Positions 1 to 5,604 of a DNA stretch of 12,824 bases are shown here, one piece after another. The translations under genes were made by a program, and so were the position numbers. Within the stretch, counting starts at the first letter, position 1. The number at the start of each line of letters is the position of its first letter. Under the pieces are notes generated by a model, which had not been told where the DNA came from, did not search any database, and saw only the letters and a program-made list of their open reading frames with translations. The DNA comes from a bacterium (GTDB lineage: Bacteria; Patescibacteriota; Minisyncoccia; UBA6257; GWB1-50-10): contig DAIDBF010000087.1 of NCBI GenBank assembly GCA_027310235.1, forward strand, positions 1-12,824, in the 5' to 3' direction.

Positions 1-8
1 TATACATC

Positions 9-37
9 TTGAGTGAGGGCTCGTTTTGATTTAGAAT
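9..37 (+). promoter_or_regulatory. Predicted sigma70-type promoter for rnc
   Basis: TTGAGT (9-14) and TAGAAT (32-37) are separated by 17 nt, close to the bacterial housekeeping consensus. Transcription would start near 44. This leaves a leader of about 137 nt before the rnc start, unusually long for this window, and it contains the hairpin at 106-163. The call rests on motif reading only. Confidence 0.55.
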
Positions 38-105
38 AAGTACGATATTAAGTTGATTTTATCCGATTTTTTGAGAAATAGAAAGAAACGTTAAACGGCT
101 GCGGG

Positions 106-163
106 ATACGAAAGAGTACGAATGCACGAAACAATTATTTCGTATATTCGTACGAAATTCGTA
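106..163 (+). promoter_or_regulatory. Long imperfect hairpin of TACGAA motifs in the rnc leader
   Basis: The left side carries TACGAA at 107-112 and 117-122 and CACGAA at 125-130. The right side carries TTCGTA at 139-144, 147-152 and 158-163. Together they fold into an imperfect stem of roughly 25 bp with a short AT-rich loop near 131-138. It ends three bases before the GGGAG ribosome binding site (167-171). As RNA it could be a double-stranded substrate of the RNase III encoded just downstream, which is how E. coli rnc controls itself. As DNA it could be a repressor operator. Both readings are inference. Confidence 0.6.
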
Positions 164-180
164 TTCGGGAGCACTCCTTC

Positions 181-888
181 GTGCCACCTTTGGACAACCT
201 AGAAAAGATACTGAACATCCAGTTCAAGAAGAAAGAGCTTCTCAAGGAAGCCCTGACGCACCGTTCGTACCTGAACGAGTATCCTTCGTGGCCTGTGCCG
301 CATAACGAACGGCTCGAATATCTCGGGGACGCGGTTCTGGAACTTGCGGTTACGGAGTTTTTGTTTGAACAGTACCCGGAATTCCAAGAAGGAAGAATGA
401 CGAGCTTGCGCGCGGCGCTCGTGAATCGGCAGATGCTTTCGAAGATCGCGCAAGGATTGTCGCTCGGAAAATTCATTTATCTCTCGAAAGGGGAGGCGAA
501 AGATACGGGGAAGGCGCGCGAAATTATTCTCTCGAACGCGATGGAGGCGCTTTTGGGAGCGGTGTATCTTGACCAAGGGTATGAGGTAATCAAGGAATTT
601 GTGAGGCGCGTAGTGTTGAACCATCTGGAAGAAGTGATTGCCTTCGGACTCGAACGCGACCCGAAGAGTTTACTTCAGGAAGAAGCACAGGAAAAAATAA
701 AGATAACGCCGACCTACCGTATTCTCGAAGAGCAAGGGCCGGATCATCAGAAAATGTTCACGGTAGGGGTATTTTTCAACGATGAGATGATCGAAACGGG
801 AACGGGTTCTTCAAAACAGGAAGCCGAGCACGATGCGGCACGGAATGCGCTGGTCGCGTTGGTGCATAAGGAAGATTGGGTTCATTAG
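181..888 (+). CDS. rnc: Ribonuclease III
   Basis: This endoribonuclease cleaves double-stranded RNA, processing rRNA precursors and structured mRNAs. The 235-residue protein has the normal two-domain layout: an endonuclease domain (about 5-150) with the signature NERLEYLGD at 42-50, and a C-terminal dsRNA-binding domain (about 160-230) ending in the usual Ala-rich helix. By comparison with E. coli, E43, E46, D50, E70 and E122 match acidic active-site positions. The residue matching the metal ligand D114 is N119, in ILSNAMEA. The start is GTG at 181, supported by GGGAG nine bases upstream. smc follows, the order also seen in Bacillus. Large hairpins lie in the leader and downstream, suggesting self-regulation by cleavage (inference). 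Confidence 0.96.
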   Translation: MPPLDNLEKILNIQFKKKELLKEALTHRSYLNEYPSWPVPHNERLEYLGDAVLELAVTEFLFEQYPEFQEGRMTSLRAALVNRQMLSKIAQGLSLGKFIYLSKGEAKDTGKAREIILSNAMEALLGAVYLDQGYEVIKEFVRRVVLNHLEEVIAFGLERDPKSLLQEEAQEKIKITPTYRILEEQGPDHQKMFTVGVFFNDEMIETGTGSSKQEAEHDAARNALVALVHKEDWVH

Positions 889-919
889 AGATGTCTATTA
901 GGGATCAAGTATGTTGATG

Positions 920-1000
920 ATGTATTCCATACAACAAAAAAGTGTGCGCTCCGGGCCGCTTGGCCAAGTCTTACCCACTTTTTTGTTGTATGGAATACAT
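920..1000. repeat. 25-bp perfect inverted repeat between rnc and smc
   Basis: Bases 920-944 are exactly complementary to 976-1000, giving a 25-bp perfect stem with a 31-nt GC-rich loop (945-975). The loop holds the palindrome CTTGGCCAAG (959-968). The stem carries an A run in the left arm and a T run in the right arm. There is no T tract just after the stem, so it is not a textbook terminator, although the TTTTTT at 979-984 could serve a shorter hairpin. The stem is over two helical turns long and would suit RNase III. A small mobile-element remnant is the main alternative. Confidence 0.8.
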
Positions 1001-1047
1001 TTTGGTTCTATTTCACTTTTTTCAAAATTCCTTTCAGTCGGGTTGAA

Positions 1048-1064
1048 CACCTCTCATGAGGTGG
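1048..1064 (+). promoter_or_regulatory. smc ribosome binding site held in a small hairpin
   Basis: GAGGTGG (1058-1064) is the best Shine-Dalgarno sequence before smc. It lies 7 nt before TTG 1072 and 16 nt before ATG 1081, which favours the TTG start by spacing. CACCTC (1048-1053) pairs exactly with GAGGTG (1058-1063) across a TCAT loop, so the site could be masked. The pairing is seen in the sequence; a regulatory role is inferred. Confidence 0.45.
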
Positions 1065-1071
1065 AAGAATA

Positions 1072-3255
1072 TTGGTTGATATGAGAAATTTTCTTGCCCT
1101 GCTGGAATTGCAGGGTTTCAAATCGTTTGCGGGAAAAACGACACTTGAGTTTCCTTCGAGGGTTACCGCGGTTGTGGGACCGAACGGATCGGGGAAGTCG
1201 AATATCATCGACGCGTTCCGTTGGGTGCTTGGCGAACGGGAAGCGAAACAGCTTCGCGGCGACACGCTCGAAAATCTCATCTTTGCGGGAACGCCGAAGA
1301 AAGCGGCGGTCTCGGTCGCGCGCGTGAGTTTGTGTTTCGACAACCACGAGAACATTCTTCCCGTAGATGGCGCGGAAGCGGTACTCTCGCGTCGCGTGGA
1401 TCGTTCCGGCGTCTCCGAATTTACCCTGAACGAGAACGAGGTAAAACTCCGCGATCTTTTGCCGATGCTCGCCAAGGCGCGCATGGGCACGCGCGGGCTC
1501 ATGATTGTAGGACAAGGTCAGAGTGATATCTTCGTGAGGAGCACTCCGGACGAGCGCCGCCTCATGATCGAGGAAATCCTGGGACTTCGCGAGTTTCGCA
1601 TCAAAAAGAACCAGGCGGAGCGCCGTCTCGACTCGAGCAGGATCAATATGGATAAAGTAAAAGCGATGCTCGAAGAACTCGCGCCGCACGTACGTATTCT
1701 TCGCCGCCAGCGTGCGCGCTTTTTGAAACGCGCCGAAGTGGAAAGCGAGCTCAAGGCGCTCGAACACGCCTATTTTTATGAGCGTTTTCACACACTCCAG
1801 GCGCGTACCACGACCGAGGAAACTCCGCTTCTGGCGCTAAAAAAACGCATTCGTGAAATCGAGGAGACGGTGGAGCAACAGGAACGGGAACTGAAGCGGA
1901 TACATGAAGGCCAGGGCGGCTACGAAAAAGCGAAGGGCATCCGCGAATCCGTGAATACGCTTCTTATGGAGTCATCGGCACTCCAGCGCAATCTCGCGCG
2001 CATCGAAGCGAGGATCGAGTATGAATCCAAGACTCCGGAGCAGACCCACGAGGCGCACGAGTTTCAGACGCTCTTACAAGAAGTCGCGCACGACATTGAG
2101 TATCTTATCTCGCTTTCCGACCTCAACGCGATCAAGCATTCCCTCGAACGATGGAAAGAACGTTTGCATAAATTCTTTGGAGGAGAAAAAGTATCAGCTC
2201 CGCGCGCGCTTGAAGAAGAGAAAGAGCGAATGCGGCATGAGCTTGAAGCCATCGAGAAAAAAATACGTGCGCTCCAAACGGAAGAAGAGACGCTTGCGCG
2301 CGCAGAGGAAGAAAAGAACAAGCTCTTCCGCGAACGCGTTGAAGAGGTGAACAAAAAGAAGAACGAACTGCATGCGCTGGAGCAGGAATTACAGCGCGCG
2401 CTTCTTGAGAAGGAAAGAGTTGAACTGCAACGTGAGGAATTGGAGCGCGAATGGATGTCTTTGGGATACGCCCGCGAGGATCTGAAAAAACTCACGCCCC
2501 CCGGGGAACGGATCGAGGCACAGGAAGGATTCTCCGGTGCAGAGCGGAAGATGGTGCGACTTCGCGGCGAGCTCTCGGCGATCGGGGAGATCGACGAGAA
2601 CCTTATGAAGGAAGCGGAAGAGAGTGAAGCGCGATTCTCGTTCCTTTCCGCACAACTCGAGGATTTGGAGAAGGCATCAAAAGATCTGAAAGAACTTATC
2701 GAAGATCTCGATCATCGGATCCATGAGGATTTCAAAAAAGCGTTCCATGCAATAAGCAATGAGTTCAATACCTACTTCCGCCTCATGTTTGCGGGAGGGA
2801 GCGCGCATCTCTCGCTTGTTTCGAAAAAGCAATCAGCCCCTATTTTGGAAGGGGAGCAGGCAGCCGATGCGGCTCAAGAGAAGACGGAGGAGGCGCAGGA
2901 GAGATCTCGCGAGACAGAATCCGGAGTTGAGATCCACGTGACGGTTCCCAGAAAGCGCATTACAAATCTCGAGATGCTCTCGGGCGGAGAGAAGACGCTT
3001 GTCTCTTTGGCGGCGCTCTTCGCGATGATCGCCGTCTCGCCGCCGCCGTTTCTCGTCTTGGACGAGATCGACGCGGCATTGGATGAGGAGAATGCGCGCC
3101 GGTTCGCCGAGCTCATCAAGAATTTTTCGGAGAAGACGCAGTTTATTATCGTGACGCACAACCGCGCGCCGATGGAGGCGGCGGACGTGCTTTACGGAAT
3201 CACCATGGGAGACGATGGGGTCTCGAAGGTTCTTTCGATGAAGTTAGAGGGGTGA
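1072..3255 (+). CDS. smc: Short SMC-family chromosome ATPase without a recognisable hinge
   Basis: SMC proteins are ATP-driven coiled-coil dimers that compact and segregate chromosomes. Numbering from TTG 1072, the N-terminal head has Walker A GPNGSGKS (36-43) and a Q-loop in GQGQSDIF (147-154). The C-terminal head has signature LSGGEKT (636-642), Walker B FLVLDEID (660-667) and an H-loop in THNR (695-698). Charged coiled coil spans about 165-320 and 380-560. At 727 residues it is far shorter than the usual ~1,180, with arms of about 150 residues. The midpoint (about 320-380) shows no SMC hinge-like glycine pattern. The segment before the C-head (about 505-580) is typical of true SMC, which argues against Rad50/SbcC. 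The alternative start is ATG 1081. No scpA or scpB is nearby. Confidence 0.88.
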   Translation: MVDMRNFLALLELQGFKSFAGKTTLEFPSRVTAVVGPNGSGKSNIIDAFRWVLGEREAKQLRGDTLENLIFAGTPKKAAVSVARVSLCFDNHENILPVDGAEAVLSRRVDRSGVSEFTLNENEVKLRDLLPMLAKARMGTRGLMIVGQGQSDIFVRSTPDERRLMIEEILGLREFRIKKNQAERRLDSSRINMDKVKAMLEELAPHVRILRRQRARFLKRAEVESELKALEHAYFYERFHTLQARTTTEETPLLALKKRIREIEETVEQQERELKRIHEGQGGYEKAKGIRESVNTLLMESSALQRNLARIEARIEYESKTPEQTHEAHEFQTLLQEVAHDIEYLISLSDLNAIKHSLERWKERLHKFFGGEKVSAPRALEEEKERMRHELEAIEKKIRALQTEEETLARAEEEKNKLFRERVEEVNKKKNELHALEQELQRALLEKERVELQREELEREWMSLGYAREDLKKLTPPGERIEAQEGFSGAERKMVRLRGELSAIGEIDENLMKEAEESEARFSFLSAQLEDLEKASKDLKELIEDLDHRIHEDFKKAFHAISNEFNTYFRLMFAGGSAHLSLVSKKQSAPILEGEQAADAAQEKTEEAQERSRETESGVEIHVTVPRKRITNLEMLSGGEKTLVSLAALFAMIAVSPPPFLVLDEIDAALDEENARRFAELIKNFSEKTQFIIVTHNRAPMEAADVLYGITMGDDGVSKVLSMKLEG

Positions 3256-3450
3256 GATTTCTTACTCTCCTCTCGTCGGCACAAAACTCCGCTCGTATAG
3301 ATTCTCCTCATTCGTTCTCGAACACTGAGCGTTTGCGCAACTCGACCTGAAGGGACTCGAACAGTGCGCAAATCGCTCGTGTTCTTCGTCCTTATTCGTG
3401 AATCTATCTACTCGCTCCGTTATGTCTCCTCGAGGAGAGCAAAAAATCTC
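3254..3450. repeat. Palindromic element, copy 1 (about 197 nt)
   Basis: The element begins at the smc stop codon. Its ends GAGATTT (3254-3260) and AAATCTC (3444-3450) are inverted, as are ACTCTCCTC and the GAGGAGAGC region further in. The interior folds again: GAGCGTTTGCGCA on the left pairs with TGCGCAAATCGCTC on the right, around an apex near 3341-3360. It is clearly homologous to 5157-5361, roughly 80% identical by eye over the interior, yet the terminal arms differ in sequence while staying self-complementary. No conserved reading frame links the copies. It may be a structured RNA, a processing or termination hairpin, or a miniature mobile element. Confidence 0.8.
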
Positions 3451-3696
3451 TTTAATTGGAAGATGGTTTAGTAATCTAACTCGCTCGATCGTTTTGTAGC
3501 ACGCTCCGACAGTATTTGATCGAGAACAACACTCTTGCTCTTCTTTGGGTAGTTGTCTATTGGGTTGCTAAGCATGTTTGGTAGGCCGAGTCCATTAAGA
3601 TTATTGGTTTACCAAAGTGACGTATATTTTTTGAGATTGCGCTTTTGAGAAGCACTATGACGCGTCATAGTACCTCGTAGGTTTTGTAAAAATATT
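3451..3696. other. Non-coding stretch with one short perfect palindrome
   Basis: I see no credible gene in these ~250 bases, which are more AT-rich than the flanking coding DNA. The one clear structure is the 18-nt perfect palindrome ACTATGACGCGTCATAGT at 3654-3671. Its arm AGCACTATG recurs in the longer palindrome at 8209-8238. Confidence 0.5.
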
Positions 3697-3722
3697 GAAC
3701 GCGGGCTTGATGGTCCGCGTTC
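3697..3722 (-). terminator. Rho-independent terminator of the response regulator gene
   Basis: GAACGCGG (3697-3704) pairs perfectly with CCGCGTTC (3715-3722) over a 10-nt loop. Read on the minus strand, the 8-bp GC-rich stem is followed by AATATTTTTA, a usable U tract. It lies 10 nt beyond the stop codon of the minus-strand receiver gene. Confidence 0.75.
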
Positions 3723-3732
3723 GTAAAAAAAA

Positions 3733-4116
3733 CTAATTCGTGTTCGTGTAGCGCCTCATCTTTTTAATAAACTCTTTACCATGCTCGCTCACTGGCTTTG
3801 CGACGAGATCCGTAGCGCCTGTTTCCACACACTTTTTCTTGTCGTGCTTCATTGCAAAAACCGACAGAGCGATTATCGGCACCCGTTTATGTTTTCGCAT
3901 CAGACGGATTTTTTCTGTCGCCTCGAAGCCGTTCATAATCGGCATCTGCATGTCCATAATAATTAAATCAAATTTCTTTTTTGCGGCAATTCTGACTGCT
4001 TCCTCGCCGTTTCTCACCGCAGTGATTCTTTCGAAACCGTTTTGTCTCAGCAGTTCCATGATCTCCGCCTGCGATGGTTCATGATCCTCTGCAAGAAGTA
4101 TCTCGATATCCGGCAT
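3733..4116 (-). CDS. Stand-alone response-regulator receiver domain protein
   Basis: This is a single CheY/Spo0F-like receiver domain of 127 residues with no output domain. It would pass a phosphoryl signal by protein contact in the cytoplasm. The expected residues are present: acidic pair E10-D11, phospho-acceptor D55 in LIIMDMQMPIMNG, S85 at the Thr/Ser switch position, and K107 in the KPVS motif. The start is ATG at 4116 on the minus strand, because GGAGG lies five bases upstream; a TTG at 4140 is in frame but less likely. It has its own promoter (4174-4201) and terminator (3697-3722). No histidine kinase is nearby. It interrupts an otherwise plus-strand housekeeping block and may be a later insertion (inference). 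Confidence 0.9.
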   Translation of the reverse strand: MPDIEILLAEDHEPSQAEIMELLRQNGFERITAVRNGEEAVRIAAKKKFDLIIMDMQMPIMNGFEATEKIRLMRKHKRVPIIALSVFAMKHDKKKCVETGATDLVAKPVSEHGKEFIKKMRRYTNTN

Positions 4117-4173
4117 CTTGCCTCCTTTGCCCGAGGGCAATGATTGTTATTAAAAAAGCTCCTTATGGGATAC

Positions 4174-4201
4174 AAGATAGTATGATTGTAACTTTTGTCA
4201 A
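4174..4201 (-). promoter_or_regulatory. Predicted promoter of the receiver gene
   Basis: On the minus strand, TTGACA (complement of 4196-4201) is followed after 16 nt by TATCTT (complement of 4174-4179). The -35 box lies back to back with the rpsP -35 box at 4207-4212, with only five bases between them, so the two divergent promoters probably share a control region. Confidence 0.6.
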
Positions 4202-4206
4202 TTTGT

Positions 4207-4235
4207 TTGACTAAAAACCTTCTCTATGCAATACT
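4207..4235 (+). promoter_or_regulatory. Predicted promoter of rpsP
   Basis: TTGACT (4207-4212) and AATACT (4230-4235) are spaced by 17 nt, with TG at 4227-4228 giving an extended -10. Transcription would start near 4242, about eight bases before ATG 4250. An upstream in-frame ATG at 4226 lies inside the promoter and so is unlikely to be used. Confidence 0.65.
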
Positions 4236-4249
4236 TTCTTCACATATCT

Positions 4250-4576
4250 ATGTTAGCAATAAAACTCAAAAGAACAGGGAAGAAACACCAGGCATCCTTC
4301 AGGATAGTAGTGGGGGAGAAGCGTTCGAAGGTTCTCGGCCGCGCGACGGAGGATCTGGGATGGCTTGATCCGAAAAATAAGAAAAACGACCTGAAGAAAG
4401 ATCGCATTCTCTACTGGATAAAGGTTGGCGCAAAGCCGACCGCGACGGTGCACAATCTCCTCGTGAAAGAAGGGATAGTGAAGGAGGCGAAGATTTCCGT
4501 GCATAAGAAATCGAAAAAACAGCCCGAAGCGGCTCCTGCAACTCCCGCGGCGGAATCTGCCGCCCCCGCAGCGTAG
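4250..4576 (+). CDS. rpsP: 30S ribosomal protein bS16
   Basis: bS16 is a small-subunit protein needed for 30S assembly. The 108-residue product opens with the family pattern MLAIKLKRTGKKHQASFRIV. It contains the LGWLDP turn and the later YWIKVGAKPTATVHNLL segment typical of S16. The last ~20 residues are an Ala/Pro-rich tail, probably disordered. ATG 4250 is chosen because it gives the family-typical N-terminus and because the promoter overlaps the upstream ATG 4226. There is no Shine-Dalgarno, fitting a near-leaderless mRNA. Neighbours are khpA and trmD, as in the Bacillus rpsP locus. Confidence 0.95.
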   Translation: MLAIKLKRTGKKHQASFRIVVGEKRSKVLGRATEDLGWLDPKNKKNDLKKDRILYWIKVGAKPTATVHNLLVKEGIVKEAKISVHKKSKKQPEAAPATPAAESAAPAA

Positions 4577-4582
4577 GGATTG

Positions 4583-4704
4583 ACCCAGTAGTGAAAACTC
4601 AATTGAATGTAGTAATTTAGGTGATGGAATGGGTGTTCTAGAGAGCAGAGTTCTTATAAGCTACAATGGTTAGGAAGGTAAAAGATTGAGTTCTACTACT
4701 GGGT
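4583..4704. repeat. Long imperfect inverted repeat between rpsP and khpA
   Basis: ACCCAGTAGT (4583-4592) matches ACTACTGGGT (4695-4704), and AACTCAAT (4596-4603) matches ATTGAGTT (4685-4692). This gives a ~20-bp stem with one bulge enclosing about 80 nt. The right arm runs straight into TTGACTTTTTC, so it may terminate rpsP transcription. It also abuts the khpA -35 box. A small structured RNA is an alternative. Confidence 0.55.
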
Positions 4705-4732
4705 TGACTTTTTCTTATAAATCTGTTACTAT
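4704..4732 (+). promoter_or_regulatory. Predicted promoter of khpA
   Basis: TTGACT (4704-4709) and TACTAT (4727-4732) are separated by exactly 17 nt. Transcription would start near 4739, leaving a leader of about 70 nt before khpA, much longer than for rpsP, trmD or rpsB. No strong ribosome binding site is visible in the leader. Confidence 0.65.
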
Positions 4733-4810
4733 CGCAAAGTATAATCCCGAAGGGGAGAAACGAAAGAAAGGTCGGTATCGTGAAATTCGAGTACAGATTG
4801 TAAAACTTCT

Positions 4811-5095
4811 ATGCAAGGAACATCTGATAAGGATTTCCTCGAGTTCCTCGTGAAATCGATTGTCGATCATCCGGATGACGTAGTTATCGATCGGCGCGTC
4901 GATGAAATGGGAGTGCTCTTGTCGCTCAAGGTACATGCACAGGATATGGGCCAGATCGTCGGTCGCCAGGGTTCTACGGCGAAAGCGATCCGCTCGCTCC
5001 TCCGCATCGTGGGTATCAAGAACAACGCTCGCGTGAATCTGAAGATCGAAGAGCCGGAAGGTGCTGCACGCCGCCCGGAGAGAGATTCTCAATAA
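4811..5095 (+). CDS. khpA: KH-domain RNA-binding protein KhpA (YlqC family)
   Basis: KhpA is a small single-KH-domain RNA-binding protein; in Firmicutes it works with KhpB/EloR. The 94-residue protein matches family size. It carries the RNA-gripping GxxG loop within IVGRQGSTAKAIRSLL (about 54-69), after the conserved start FLEFLVKSIVDHPDDV. An in-frame stop at 4781-4783 bounds the start, and ATG 4811 is the only good candidate. Its place between rpsP and trmD matches Bacillus, where ylqC follows rpsP. The last ~15 residues are charged and likely unstructured. A strong terminator follows within 15 nt. Confidence 0.93.
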   Translation: MQGTSDKDFLEFLVKSIVDHPDDVVIDRRVDEMGVLLSLKVHAQDMGQIVGRQGSTAKAIRSLLRIVGIKNNARVNLKIEEPEGAARRPERDSQ

Positions 5096-5108
5096 CTTCT
5101 TCGTTATT

Positions 5109-5146
5109 AAAACAAAGCCGGACTTTACAGTCCGGCTTTGTTTTTT
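5109..5146 (+). terminator. Strong rho-independent terminator after khpA
   Basis: Bases 5109-5124 pair perfectly with 5129-5144 (16 bp, core AAGCCGGACT) over a TTAC loop and run into a T tract ending at 5146. The A-rich left foot would also let it act on the opposite strand. Confidence 0.92.
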
Positions 5147-5156
5147 AATTCAAGGA

Positions 5157-5361
5157 GGAGAAATCCGCCATACCTCCTCTCATCGGCAGAAAGCTCCGCT
5201 CGCATAGATGCTACTCATTCGTCCTCAAACACAAAGCGTGTGCGCAACTCGACCTTGCGGGACTCGAACAGTGCGCACCTCGCTTGTGTTCTTCGTCCTT
5301 ATTCGTGCATCTATACGCTCGCTCCGCTATGCCTCTTCGTGGAGGAATGGCGGATTTCTCC
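5157..5361. repeat. Palindromic element, copy 2 (about 205 nt)
   Basis: The ends are a 15-nt perfect inverted repeat, GGAGAAATCCGCCAT (5157-5171) against 5347-5361. The interior is homologous to copy 1 (3254-3450), sharing blocks such as TGCGCAACTCGACCT, GGGACTCGAACAGTGCGCA and TTCTTCGTCCTTATTCGTG. Some stem positions change on both sides so that pairing is kept, for example GAGCG/CGCTC becomes AAGCG/CGCTT. An open frame across this region (5138-5563) looks accidental, because copy 1 does not keep it. Confidence 0.82.
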
Positions 5362-5396
5362 AATTTCGTTCCATGATATTTCCTTGAGGAAAGGAG

Positions 5397-5575
5397 GAAA
5401 TCCGAGAATTATTTCGAGGACGCACTATTGGAGCGCGTCCTGCATTCTTCTCGCGAGCCGCGTCGCCGAGCCAGGCCCCTCGCCGCAAGGCGTGCAGGGT
5501 GGCGAGGAGCGTGCGAGCGAGCACAAGAATGCGATGCGCGGAGATCCTGCGATCGAGAAATAATTCTCGGATTTC
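5397..5575. repeat. Second large palindrome with 19-bp perfect ends
   Basis: Bases 5397-5415 are exactly complementary to 5557-5575 (ends GAAATCCGAGAATTATTTC). Inside, GCATTCTT pairs with AAGAATGC, and CCTCGCC pairs with GGCGAGG, so most of the 179 nt can fold into one long hairpin. It starts 35 nt after copy 2 of the other element but its sequence is unrelated. The right arm ends 12 nt before the trmD -10 region. Confidence 0.75.
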
Positions 5576-5586
5576 AAGAAGATGGA

Positions 5587-5595
5587 TGTTATAAT
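5587..5595 (+). promoter_or_regulatory. Extended -10 promoter of trmD
   Basis: TGTTATAAT (5587-5595) is a perfect extended -10. No -35 box is evident. Transcription would start near 5602, two or three bases from ATG 5605, implying a leaderless trmD mRNA. Confidence 0.6.
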
Positions 5596-5604
5596 CAAAA
5601 AGCT

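Noticed and set aside
920..1000. CRISPR-like or attC-like reading of the rnc-smc inverted repeat, and a tRNA D-arm resemblance in its loop
   Set aside because: There is a single unit only, with no direct repeats or spacers, and the tRNA resemblance is a few bases with no anticodon or T arm.
1054..1791. 245-codon minus-strand open frame opposite smc
   Set aside because: It is antisense to the well-conserved SMC head region and is explained by codon bias of the real gene.
4117..4140. Upstream TTG start for the receiver gene (minus strand)
   Set aside because: The GGAGG ribosome binding site lies within this stretch and points to ATG 4116.
4226..4249. Upstream ATG for rpsP
   Set aside because: It overlaps the predicted -10 region and adds eight residues not typical of bS16.
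5138..5563. 141-codon plus-strand open frame between khpA and trmD
   Set aside because: It lies wholly across palindromic DNA (5157-5361 and 5397-5575); the homologous copy at 3254-3450 does not keep the frame, and no ribosome binding site or family pattern is seen.
5428..5604. N-terminal extension of trmD by 59 codons
   Set aside because: The extension is low-complexity Arg/Ala sequence from inside a palindrome, and the normal TrmD N-terminus begins at ATG 5605 right after a TATAAT box.
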